In this document: one piece after another, positions 41,273-49,131 of the stretch
How the letters are laid out: the number at the start of each line of letters is the position of its first letter
Numbering within the stretch: the first letter of the stretch is position 1
Assembly: GCF_000428045.1 (NCBI RefSeq)
Contig: NZ_ATZE01000022.1
Span: forward strand, 34,387-98,386
Direction of reading: 5' to 3'
Length of the DNA stretch: 64,000 nt
Origin: Sedimenticola selenatireducens DSM 17993
GTDB lineage: Bacteria > Pseudomonadota > Gammaproteobacteria > Chromatiales > Chromatiaceae
Made by a program: the position numbers and the translations under genes
Notes under the pieces: generated by a model
The model's database searches: none
The model's input: the letters and a program-made list of their open reading frames with translations, nothing else
What the model was told of the DNA's origin: nothing

Positions 41273-44004
41273 TTGGCATCTCCAATCTTCTTGATCTTGA
41301 CTCGGGCCAGATCCGCGCCGGAACCGCTGGAGTCGGTCAGATCCAGCAGCATCGGTACCAGGGAGTTCATGCTCGGTACGTCAAAATCCTTGGCAAACGG
41401 GGTCGCCCAATGGTCGAACTGGCCCATCAGCATCAGGGTGTCGGGGCGAATGCCCTGGCGGGTGACCAGGATGCCCCGGGTGGCGCTGAGCGGTGAGGTG
41501 ATCTCCACCCGGTCGCCATCCTTGAGGCCCAGCTTGTGCGCCTGACCGGTGTTCATCACCAGGCCGCCATGGGTACCGATGTTCTGGGATACTTCGCGGA
41601 TCATCTGGATCGAGACATTGCCGCCCCAGGCGTACTGCATACTGCGGGAGGTGACCAGCCAGAACGGATAATCGCTGATATCGACACCGAAGTTGCGCTC
41701 CAGCGCCCCTTCCCAGAGTGCCTGGAAATCCATCATGTCGGGCAGTCCCTCGTACTCTTCCAACTGCTCGTCCCACCAGCTGATGCCGCGCTCGTGCAGG
41801 CGCCGACCCAGCTGTACGCCGACCCGCTTCAGGGTCTCCTGGTAGGGCAGTTCATAGCGCACACCCTCATCCTCCATCTTGGCGGTGAGGTACCACTTGA
41901 TGCGCGGGAAGCCGGTGAGTCGGTAGCCCTTCTCCTTGTAGTAGTCGAGGCCCTGGCTCTCCTTGCCGCCGGTAATCTCGGCACTGGCCGCCTTGCAGTT
42001 GGCGTCCCAGATGGTCTCGACGTCGTGGGCCTGGCTCTCGTCCAGGCTGAAATCGTAATAGTCGGTCTTCAGTGCGACGCCGGCGGCGCCGCGGTTGACG
42101 GCCTTGTTGTACTTCTCCAGCACGCCACAGCGTCGTGCCAGCTCGGTACTGATCCAGGTAAAGTCGCGGGTGTCGCCCTGCGGCTCGGTCACCGGCTGGC
42201 GCAGGGCAAAGCCCTGATGATCCCAGAACTGTTCGATAAATTTGGTACCGCCGATACGGATCAGCTGCAGCCCCTCCAGGTCGGTGCGATCCGGCAGCAG
42301 GATATCCGCCATGTGGTTGGTCTCGTCGCGGGTATAGGCGAAACAGACCGTGAACGGGAAGGTGGCGATGGTTTCGGTGATCTGCTCGGTATCCCAGAAG
42401 GAGATGGCCGGATTGGTGCGATAGACGAACCAGAGGGCCGGCTTGGTGGCCTGTGGCCAATGCTCCGGCCCCTTCTCCTGCTGCATCCAGGCCAGATGAG
42501 TCGGCCCCAGGGCCTGGCTCCAGGCCGAGTTACCGACCAGCGGCACCAGGGTGCGGTTGGCGTTACGTACCTCCGGCTTGGCGACCCAGTTCTCCTTGTC
42601 GGTCGGATTCATCGGATAGGCGAGGAAGCCGTCCTCGGAAAGCTTGACGCTGTCGTTGCGATCGGAGGCGGGGCGGTTGATACGCACGGTGGTGCCGATG
42701 GTACCACCCGGCACTTCCAGTGCACCCACCAGCACTGCCAGCATGGTACGGGCCCAGCAGCAGTGGAAGCCGCCCCAGCCGTTGTTGACGGTCTTGCCGA
42801 GGGTGACCGCGACCGGGCGCAGCGGCATGGTGCGCCCGTCCACCTCGATGGTCTCGCCGATGCGGGCGTGATCCAGGTACTCCAGGGCGATGCGGCGGAT
42901 GATCTTGTGGTCCACATCGCAGACCCGTCCGGCCCATAGCGGGGTGAACGGCTTCATGTGTTCAACCAGTTTCTCAAAGGCCGTGGTGACCTTGATATCC
43001 TGGTGCTCCCAGCGATCCTCGTCGGCGCCCAGCTCGATGCCGCTGAGGATGTACTGTCCCTCCAGGGCCGGTTCGGTATCCGGCGTATCAAAGGGCACCG
43101 CCTGCTTGCTTTTCAGGTCATAGATCAGCGGCTTTTTGCTCTCCGGGTCACGCAGGTAGTAGCCGTTGGGCGCCACCAGGTAGGGGGAGCCGGTGCGATC
43201 ACGCAGGAACACCTTGTCCAGGCGGTCGCGCTGCTCATGCAGCAGCACATGGATGAGTGCGAACATGAATGCCGGATCGGTCTTCGGCCTGATCGGCACC
43301 CATTCGGAGGAGGCGGCACCGGTCTGGGAGAGATGCGGTTCAACCTGAATCCGTTTGACTCCCCGGTCGCGGGCGTCGGCATGCCGTTTTACACCGCACA
43401 CACCACCGGAGGCCTCGATATTCATGCCGAAGGAGATAATGTAATCGCACTTCGGTGTATCCGGGGTGACGATGAAGGCGCGGTGCCAGAGCTCACCGTA
43501 AAGATGCTCCGAATGGTAGCACTTGACGCCCTGGCCGCTGCCGAATCCCATGTCGATCGGGGTGATGGCACTGAGGAATGCGGGGAAGGTGCCCATGTAG
43601 TAGGTGGAGGTGCCGCCGCCGCCGAAACTGGCGGCGATCTTGGGGTAGCCCGCCTCGTCGGTCTTGCCTTCGACCTGGATCTGTTTCACCTTGTCGGCGA
43701 TGGTGTCCAGCGCCTCGTCCCAGCTGATCGGGACAAACTTCGGATCTTCGTTGCGCCCCTTCTTCGGATTGGTCCGCTTCATCGGGGTGAGAATGCGATG
43801 CGGATTGTAGACCTTCTGAATCAGTCCAAACGCCTTGACGCACACCTTGCCAGCGGCCGGTGTGCAGTCCGCCGCGTCGAAGTTGGGTTGCACCTCGGTG
43901 GCGATACCGTCTTCGACCCGGACGTTGAGCAGGTCGGGACCGGCGACGCACTGATAACAGTATGTCGGGATCTTGGTCTTGCCTGTGGGTGATTCAGTGG
44001 TCAT
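41269..44004 (-). CDS. padB: Phenylacetyl-CoA:acceptor oxidoreductase, molybdopterin subunit
   Basis: A 911-residue DMSO-reductase-family enzyme that oxidises phenylacetyl-CoA at the alpha carbon toward phenylglyoxylate. The N-terminal iron-sulfur site has C16-x2-C19 and later Cys47 and Cys55. The usual third Cys, three residues after C19, is absent (residues 20-24 are VAGPD). Molybdopterin-binding segments include NTGQAHKLGLKDGDRVEI near the C-terminus. There is no twin-arginine signal, so the enzyme should stay cytoplasmic, as expected for a CoA substrate. It leads padBCD, 13 bases after the thioesterase stop. Confidence 0.9.
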   Translation of the reverse strand: MTTESPTGKTKIPTYCYQCVAGPDLLNVRVEDGIATEVQPNFDAADCTPAAGKVCVKAFGLIQKVYNPHRILTPMKRTNPKKGRNEDPKFVPISWDEALDTIADKVKQIQVEGKTDEAGYPKIAASFGGGGTSTYYMGTFPAFLSAITPIDMGFGSGQGVKCYHSEHLYGELWHRAFIVTPDTPKCDYIISFGMNIEASGGVCGVKRHADARDRGVKRIQVEPHLSQTGAASSEWVPIRPKTDPAFMFALIHVLLHEQRDRLDKVFLRDRTGSPYLVAPNGYYLRDPESKKPLIYDLKSKQAVPFDTPDTEPALEGQYILSGIELGADEDRWEHQDIKVTTAFEKLVEHMKPFTPLWAGRVCDVDHKIIRRIALEYLDHARIGETIEVDGRTMPLRPVAVTLGKTVNNGWGGFHCCWARTMLAVLVGALEVPGGTIGTTVRINRPASDRNDSVKLSEDGFLAYPMNPTDKENWVAKPEVRNANRTLVPLVGNSAWSQALGPTHLAWMQQEKGPEHWPQATKPALWFVYRTNPAISFWDTEQITETIATFPFTVCFAYTRDETNHMADILLPDRTDLEGLQLIRIGGTKFIEQFWDHQGFALRQPVTEPQGDTRDFTWISTELARRCGVLEKYNKAVNRGAAGVALKTDYYDFSLDESQAHDVETIWDANCKAASAEITGGKESQGLDYYKEKGYRLTGFPRIKWYLTAKMEDEGVRYELPYQETLKRVGVQLGRRLHERGISWWDEQLEEYEGLPDMMDFQALWEGALERNFGVDISDYPFWLVTSRSMQYAWGGNVSIQMIREVSQNIGTHGGLVMNTGQAHKLGLKDGDRVEITSPLSATRGILVTRQGIRPDTLMLMGQFDHWATPFAKDFDVPSMNSLVPMLLDLTDSSGSGADLARVKIKKIGDAK

Positions 44005-44016
44005 GGCTGTCTGCCT

Positions 44017-44421
44017 TTAGCTGGTTGCTTTTGCGGCCTTGGATTTAAGCCGTGCGGCGGTCTGCTCGGTATCCACGATAAAGCGGGTATGTTTGCCCCT
44101 GGCGACATTCTCCAGCGCGTCACGGGCGGTGAACTCGTAGCTCACCATGCGACCCTTTACCTCGGTGATGGTGCTGGTGATCTCCACCCACATACCGAGC
44201 AGGGTGGCGCCGGTGTGATCCATTTCAACCCGGGTGCCGACCGAGTCCTCACCTGCATCCAGATGCTCCAGCAGCAGGTTGCGGCTGGTCACTTCCATAT
44301 CGTAGATCAGGCTGGGTGTTGAATAGACCGCGCAGTCGTCGCCGACAAAGTTTACGGTACGAGCCTTGTCAATCTCGTAGCGGTCGGTTCTTGCCAGTCC
44401 TTCCTTCAAGCTCTCTTTCAT
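44017..44421 (-). CDS. Hotdog-fold thioesterase (FlK-like)
   Basis: A 134-residue single hotdog domain similar to fluoroacetyl-CoA-thioesterase-like proteins, with VGTRVEMDHTGATLLGM and the C-terminal ARGKHTRFIVD. It is the first gene of the pad transcript, 13 bases before padB. A role in releasing CoA from stalled intermediates (phenylacetyl-CoA or phenylglyoxylyl-CoA) is plausible; PadBCD chemistry itself requires a hydrolysis step to phenylglyoxylate. Assignment to that step is inference. Confidence 0.78.
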   Translation of the reverse strand: MKESLKEGLARTDRYEIDKARTVNFVGDDCAVYSTPSLIYDMEVTSRNLLLEHLDAGEDSVGTRVEMDHTGATLLGMWVEITSTITEVKGRMVSYEFTARDALENVARGKHTRFIVDTEQTAARLKSKAAKATS

Positions 44422-44469
44422 TGCCTATGCCTTCGTCTGTTATTGTTCAAGTAAGGGTTTTGAATCGTC

Positions 44470-44482
44470 TTGTCAGTGACAA
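44470..44482. promoter_or_regulatory. Inverted repeat TTGTCA-G-TGACAA (candidate operator)
   Basis: A 13-base inverted repeat, TTGTCAGTGACAA, lies downstream of the candidate pad -10 box, inside the untranslated leader. It shares its half sites with the 16-base palindrome at 44584. Confidence 0.5.
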
Positions 44483-44583
44483 TCCGATACAGTTTTCATG
44501 TTCGCATTTATTATTATTGATTTAGTTTCAAAATAAACTATTTGGTGCAATCGTCAACCGGTTTTTGTTCCAATTGAGTTGTT

Positions 44584-44599
44584 TCTGACAATTGTCAGA
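44584..44599. promoter_or_regulatory. Perfect 16-base palindrome TCTGACAATTGTCAGA (candidate operator)
   Basis: A perfect dyad about 27 bases upstream of the candidate pad -35 box. A dimeric regulator (for example TetR- or GntR-type) would bind such a site. No regulator gene of those families is in the window. Confidence 0.6.
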
Positions 44600-44719
44600 T
44601 GATCCTGGGATGGTACGTGGTCAGATGTAAAGTCCGCAGAATCTGACGAGTAAAACGAACCCCGTCGACCACGTGATAATCTCCTTTTTAAAAAGTTATT
44701 AAAGAAACTATCTGTTGCT

Positions 44720-45238
44720 TTACTCAAGCAGCAAGGGTGGATCCTCATCCTCGTCCCAGCCTGCTTCAGGCACTGGATGCGCTGCGCGTTTCTGTTTCAG
44801 GTAGTCACGGAATTCACTGGCCTCCCGGGCAAAGCTGCGCGCCAGTTTCTGTACCTCCGCAACCGTCGAACCCTGTTCGATCTGTCGGAACAGGTCAGCG
44901 GCACTCTGCTCGACATCCATTGCCAGGGTCAGGGTGTGGTAGGGCGTCATCATATAGTGGGCGCTGCTGTGTCCCGGCACCTCGGTATTGATGGCGTCAT
45001 CCCAGTTGTAATCCCAGGGTGGGATATGTGGCAGGGTCAGTCCTTCGCTGAGTTCCTGCACCACCCGGGTACGGCTATTCTGCTTTTTTTCCAGCCAGCG
45101 GAAGAGCTCCGCCGCTTCCGGATTGTTCATCACCTCCATCTGGTCGGCAAACAGGTCATAGCGCTCAACCATTTCCGAGAGCATGGCCAGGGTGCGGGCA
45201 AGTAGTTCGACCTTGCTGTCGATCTGTGACCCGGTCAC
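44720..45238 (-). CDS. Ferritin-like helical protein coupled to korB
   Basis: A 172-residue, mostly helical protein resembling the ferritin/rubrerythrin-like superfamily. Two long helix pairs surround a central loop, with Glu and His residues (EMVERYDLFADQME, ELFRWLEKKQ, SAHYMMTPYH, AMDVEQSAADLF). The metal-binding pattern is not complete enough to claim a di-iron site. It overlaps the korB stop by four bases (ATGA), so it is translated with the ferredoxin-reducing enzyme. Possibly it protects the oxygen-sensitive system; function unknown. Confidence 0.62.
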   Translation of the reverse strand: MTGSQIDSKVELLARTLAMLSEMVERYDLFADQMEVMNNPEAAELFRWLEKKQNSRTRVVQELSEGLTLPHIPPWDYNWDDAINTEVPGHSSAHYMMTPYHTLTLAMDVEQSAADLFRQIEQGSTVAEVQKLARSFAREASEFRDYLKQKRAAHPVPEAGWDEDEDPPLLLE

Positions 45239-46074
45239 AACACGAACCCCTGTTCCAGGTCCGACAGGTGTTCAACCGTGGTTTTCAGCTCCGGTTGATA
45301 GGCAGCCCGGTCGCCCTTGTACAGCGTGCCGAGGAAGAAGTTGTCATCGGTCATCAGCCGCTTGGCGGCGACCGCCGGATCCTTGGTCGGCTCGACCGGC
45401 GCCGCGCGCACCATTTTCTTCCAGTCCTTCTGTTCGGGGCGGAAGGTGACGCAGGGGCTGAGCATGTGCACAAAGGAGAAGCCGGGATGGCGAATCGCGT
45501 CCACCAGTACCTTGGCCGCGCCGTTGGGATCGGTGCTGGAGGCGCGGGCAATAAAGTTGGCACCGGAGGCGAGGGCGATCACCAGCGGGTAATAGGGATT
45601 GATCTTGGTGCCACCCGGGGTCAGTTTGCTCTTGTCCCAATCGGGATCGGTGGTGGGGGATGCCTGGCCCTTGGTCATGCCATAGACCTGGTTGTCCATG
45701 ACGATATAGGTCATATCCACGTTGCGCCGGCAGGCGTGCATGAAGTGGTTGCCGCCGATGGAGAAACCGTCACCGTCACCACCCGCCGCCAGTACCGTGA
45801 GGTCGGGACGCGAGACTTTGAGACCGGTGGCAACGGGCAGCGCACGGCCGTGAACGGCATGGAATCCGTAGACGTTAAGGTAGGCGGGCAGACGCGAGGA
45901 GCAGCCGATGCCGGAGACCAGCGCGACGTTTTCCGGCTCCAGGTTCATCTCGGACATCGCCTTGGTGATGGCCAGCAGCACACTGTAGTCACCACACCCG
46001 GGACACCAGACGGGCTTGGTGCCGGATTTGTATTCATTCGGTTTCAGACTGGGACAGGGGTTTGCTGTTTCCAT
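45235..46074 (-). CDS. korB: 2-oxoacid:ferredoxin oxidoreductase, beta subunit
   Basis: A 279-residue TPP-binding subunit (PVWCPGCGDYSVL, AAGGDGDGFSIGGNH, DNQVYGMTKGQ). The ATG at 46074 shares a base with the korA stop (TAATG) and follows GGGAGAAC. With KorA it oxidises 2-oxoglutarate to succinyl-CoA and reduces ferredoxin. In Thauera aromatica the equivalent KorAB regenerates the ferredoxin used by benzoyl-CoA reductase, which fits the position here beside bcr. Confidence 0.9.
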   Translation of the reverse strand: METANPCPSLKPNEYKSGTKPVWCPGCGDYSVLLAITKAMSEMNLEPENVALVSGIGCSSRLPAYLNVYGFHAVHGRALPVATGLKVSRPDLTVLAAGGDGDGFSIGGNHFMHACRRNVDMTYIVMDNQVYGMTKGQASPTTDPDWDKSKLTPGGTKINPYYPLVIALASGANFIARASSTDPNGAAKVLVDAIRHPGFSFVHMLSPCVTFRPEQKDWKKMVRAAPVEPTKDPAVAAKRLMTDDNFFLGTLYKGDRAAYQPELKTTVEHLSDLEQGFVL

Positions 46075-47837
46075 TAGTCGTTCTCCCACGCTTTGAGTTC
46101 GCTGTAGACATCATCGGGACGGATCATCAGGGGGCCGGGGACGGCCATGGAGCGAAGTTCGCATGGCAGGTCATAATGGGCGCGCAGATAGTGATAGAAC
46201 TGTGCCCCGTGGCACTGTTCGACCACCAGGGTGCGTTGCACGCCGGCCAGGGCGGCCGCCAGGCGTTCCGGTTGTGTCGGTGACAGCAGACGCATGCTGA
46301 TCAGTCTGACCTTGTGGCCTTCCGCCGCCAGCATGTCGATCGCCTCGCTGACCGGCCCGGTGCTCGAGCCCCAGGTCAGTACCGCCATGTCGCCTTTACC
46401 CTCGATCTTGGCCCAGTGATCACCATAGTCAAACTGGTCAAGCTTGCGCTTGCGCTTGTTCAACTGCTGGATATGGTCCTCGGCCCGACTGGAGGGAGTG
46501 CCGGTGGGGGAGTGTTCCAGGCCGTCGGCGGTGTACTGGCAGCCCGGTGTGCCCGGGATGGACATGGGAGAAACGCCGGATTCGTTGACCACATAGCGAC
46601 GGAAATCTTCCGCCTTGCTGGTGATCTTGCGGCCCCCGGAGACAAACGCTATATCGGCCGGCCGGTCGATCAGGGCGCGGGTCTGGCCCAGTGACTGATC
46701 GGACAGCACGATCGATGCGGTTTGCAGGGTTTCGGCCAGGTGGGTGGCCCACTGGGTGGTGAACAGACAATCGCCAATCGACATCGGTGCGACCACGATG
46801 TGGGGTGCGTCACCGTGCAGACCGTAGAGGGCGATGTTGAGATCGCTCTGTTCCGACTTGGTCGGGATACCGGTGGAGGGGCCGCCACGCATGACGTCGA
46901 CCACGACCACCGGCGTCTCCGAGGCGACGGCCAGACCGATGGATTCAATCATCAGCGCCAGACCGGGGCCGGAGGTGGCGGTGAGCGAGGGAGTGCCGCC
47001 GAAGGAGCCGCCAATCAACTGATTGATCGAGGCCAGTTCATCTTCCGCCTGCACCAGTACGCCGCCCACCTTCTTTAGATTGGGTGCCAGCCACTCGAGG
47101 ATTTCTGTGCCGGGGGTGATCGGGTAGGCCGCCACAAAGCGCACGCCGCCGCGGATCGCGCCCAGGCCGGCGGCTTCGTTGCCGGTGATGCTCCAGCGCT
47201 CCACCTGGGAGTTGGCTTCAATCCGGAATTCCGGGATATCAGGAATAGCGGATGCCTGCTCGATACCGGCCCTGACGCCAGACATGCTGGCCTCGATAGC
47301 CGCCTCACCTTTTTTTGACAACGACTTGGTCAACACCTTTTCCAGGGCGTCCACCGGCAGGTTGATCAGCTGCGCCAGAGCGCCGAGCGCCACCATGTTG
47401 GGGCGTCCGCCAGTGATGCCCTTGGCCAGTTCGCTCAGGGGCAGTTCCACATAACGTCCACCCATATTGCTGATGGCATCAGGTACCTGGCCGCCCACAT
47501 CGCCGATCACGATGCTGTTGCTGTCCAGAATGATCTCGCCGACAAAACGGTCGGCGTTCAGCCAGTCGATGGCCAGCAGGATATCGAAACGACCCTTGTG
47601 GGTCTCCACGGGTTGAGGGGAGAGGCGCAGCAGGGCGGCGGCTTCACCGCCGCGGATCTGTGGGCCCGATGAACGGGTCATCATGCCGTACCAGCCGGCC
47701 TGGCCAGCTGCGTCCAGGAGTTGCTGGCCGGCAGTCATGACACCGGAACCTCCACTGCCGAGCATGGCAATGGAGAGTGAACGGGGAGCGCCTGTGGAAC
47801 TGCCTTTGGCGGTCTCGGTGGATGCAGAATTGTTCAT
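46074..47837 (-). CDS. korA: 2-oxoacid:ferredoxin oxidoreductase, fused gamma-alpha subunit
   Basis: A 587-residue protein. An N-terminal gamma domain (about 20-195, MLGSGGSGVMTAGQQLL) is fused to the alpha part (FVAAYPITPGTEILEWL, QAEDELASINQLIGGSFGG in pieces, and a transketolase-C domain). This gamma-alpha fusion is typical of the two-subunit KorAB type. It is the first gene of the kor transcript, preceded by AAGGTATAT and by the divergent promoter shared with had. Confidence 0.92.
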   Translation of the reverse strand: MNNSASTETAKGSSTGAPRSLSIAMLGSGGSGVMTAGQQLLDAAGQAGWYGMMTRSSGPQIRGGEAAALLRLSPQPVETHKGRFDILLAIDWLNADRFVGEIILDSNSIVIGDVGGQVPDAISNMGGRYVELPLSELAKGITGGRPNMVALGALAQLINLPVDALEKVLTKSLSKKGEAAIEASMSGVRAGIEQASAIPDIPEFRIEANSQVERWSITGNEAAGLGAIRGGVRFVAAYPITPGTEILEWLAPNLKKVGGVLVQAEDELASINQLIGGSFGGTPSLTATSGPGLALMIESIGLAVASETPVVVVDVMRGGPSTGIPTKSEQSDLNIALYGLHGDAPHIVVAPMSIGDCLFTTQWATHLAETLQTASIVLSDQSLGQTRALIDRPADIAFVSGGRKITSKAEDFRRYVVNESGVSPMSIPGTPGCQYTADGLEHSPTGTPSSRAEDHIQQLNKRKRKLDQFDYGDHWAKIEGKGDMAVLTWGSSTGPVSEAIDMLAAEGHKVRLISMRLLSPTQPERLAAALAGVQRTLVVEQCHGAQFYHYLRAHYDLPCELRSMAVPGPLMIRPDDVYSELKAWEND

Positions 47838-47912
47838 TAGATATACCTTATAAATATGATATATATCGCAGGATTTTGCTGGGATTTACCCGATTGGTTG
47901 CAGGTGAAATGA

Positions 47913-47941
47913 ATCATATTTCATGAAATGGGTCGTGTCAA
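47913..47941 (-). promoter_or_regulatory. kor promoter (sigma70)
   Basis: On the minus strand TTGACA (47941-47936) is followed after 17 bases by TATGAT (47918-47913), close to consensus. The palindrome ATTTCATGAAAT (47918-47929) lies in the spacer and touches the -10 box, a good position for repression. Confidence 0.75.
47918..47929. promoter_or_regulatory. Palindrome ATTTCATGAAAT (candidate operator)
   Basis: A perfect 12-base dyad inside the kor promoter. Its half, ATGAAAT/GTGAAAT, recurs at 47904-47910, 47983-47989 and 48016-48022, so the whole intergenic region carries several copies of one element between two divergent promoters. Confidence 0.6.
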
Positions 47942-47966
47942 AGGAAATATAGTACACAATTTTAGG

Positions 47967-47994
47967 TTGACAAGGGTTGAAAGTGAAATATAAT
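47967..47994 (+). promoter_or_regulatory. had-oah-dch-bcr promoter (sigma70, full consensus hexamers)
   Basis: TTGACA (47967-47972) and TATAAT (47989-47994) are both perfect and 16 bases apart. The transcript should start near 48001, about 45 bases before the had start. One GTGAAAT element (47983-47989) overlaps the left edge of the -10 box and another (48016-48022) lies just downstream. Such a strong promoter almost certainly needs repression. Confidence 0.85.
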
Positions 47995-48045
47995 TCATTG
48001 CCACAGCGTAAGTGCGTGAAATGAAAATTTCGGAGAGAGCAGACT

Positions 48046-49119
48046 ATGAGTATTAATGGATACCGTTGGCAAATGACTGCTGTTGGCGAGCCTTTCGCCA
48101 AGCAGGAGTGCACTTTCGAGACGCCAGTGGCAGGTGAGGTAACGGTGGAAGTGGCCGGCTGCGGTGTCTGCCATACCGATCTTGGTTTTCTATATGACGG
48201 TGTCCGTACCAACCACGAGTTGCCCCTGACCCTGGGGCATGAAATCAGCGGCCGGGTAGTCGCCTGTGGAGAAGGTGCCGAGGCCATGCTGGGCAAGGCG
48301 GTGGTAATTCCCGCGGTGATGCCCTGTGGTGAGTGTGATCTCTGCCAGCGCGGCCTGGGTACCATGTGCCGCAGCCAAAAGATGCCGGGTAACGATATCC
48401 AGGGCGGCTTCGCTTCCCATATTAATGTGCCGGCCCGCGGACTCTGTCCGGTGGATGAGGCCCAGCTCGAGGCGGCCGGTATGAGTCTGGCCGAAGTGGC
48501 GGTGCTGGCCGATGCGGTGACCACCCCCTACCAGGCCGCGGTGCTGGCCGGGATCAATGAGGGTGATGTGGCCATTGTGATCGGTGTTGGCGGTGTCGGT
48601 GGCTACGCGGTGCAGATTGCCAACGCCATGGGGGCCCATGTGGTCGCTATCGACGTGGATCAGGGCAAGCTGGATCAGCTGAAGGATTTTGGTGCCGAGT
48701 TGACCCTGAACGCCAAGGAGCACGATGCCCGTGCGATCAAAAAGCTGATTAAAGAGCATGTGAAGTCGAATGGGCTGCGTGCCACCGAGTGGAAGATTTT
48801 TGAATGTTCCGGTTCGGCTCCGGGTCAGGAGACCGCCTTCAGTCTGCTGACCTACGGCTCCCATCTGGCGGTGGTCGGTTTTACCATGGCCAAGCTGGAG
48901 TTGCGGCTGTCAAATCTGATGGCCTTCAGCGCCCGCCTGCAGGGCAACTGGGGTTGCCTGCCTGAATACTATCCAAAAGCGCTTGATCTGGTGATGCAGA
49001 ACAAGATTCAGATGAAGCCCTTTGTGAAACTTCATTCGTTAAACGATATCAACGCGGTGTTTGAAGCGGCCAAGGGCCACCTTCTGACCGAGCGTGCCAT
49101 TCTGGTTCCGAATCTTTAA
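48046..49119 (+). CDS. had: 6-hydroxycyclohex-1-ene-1-carboxyl-CoA dehydrogenase
   Basis: A 357-residue zinc-dependent medium-chain dehydrogenase. Catalytic zinc ligands are in CGVCHTD (C42) and GHE (H65-E66); structural zinc Cys are 94, 97, 100 and 108; the NAD loop is GVGGVGG. The order had-oah-dch-bcr assigns it to the Thauera-type benzoyl-CoA pathway, where it oxidises the hydroxy-enoyl-CoA made by Dch to the 6-oxo compound. GGAGAGAGCAG precedes the ATG. It is the first gene of the operon. Confidence 0.9.
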   Translation: MSINGYRWQMTAVGEPFAKQECTFETPVAGEVTVEVAGCGVCHTDLGFLYDGVRTNHELPLTLGHEISGRVVACGEGAEAMLGKAVVIPAVMPCGECDLCQRGLGTMCRSQKMPGNDIQGGFASHINVPARGLCPVDEAQLEAAGMSLAEVAVLADAVTTPYQAAVLAGINEGDVAIVIGVGGVGGYAVQIANAMGAHVVAIDVDQGKLDQLKDFGAELTLNAKEHDARAIKKLIKEHVKSNGLRATEWKIFECSGSAPGQETAFSLLTYGSHLAVVGFTMAKLELRLSNLMAFSARLQGNWGCLPEYYPKALDLVMQNKIQMKPFVKLHSLNDINAVFEAAKGHLLTERAILVPNL

Positions 49120-49131
49120 AGGGGACGTATT

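Larger units (their letters stand above)
44422..44719 (-). promoter_or_regulatory. Pad operon promoter region
   Basis: The 298-base gap before the thioesterase-pad transcript is A/T rich. On the minus strand a TTGACG box (44557-44552) and a TATTTT box (44535-44530) are 16 bases apart, a fair sigma70 candidate about 110 bases before the start codon. Two inverted repeats with TTGTCA/TGACAA halves flank it (separate entries). Confidence 0.5.
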
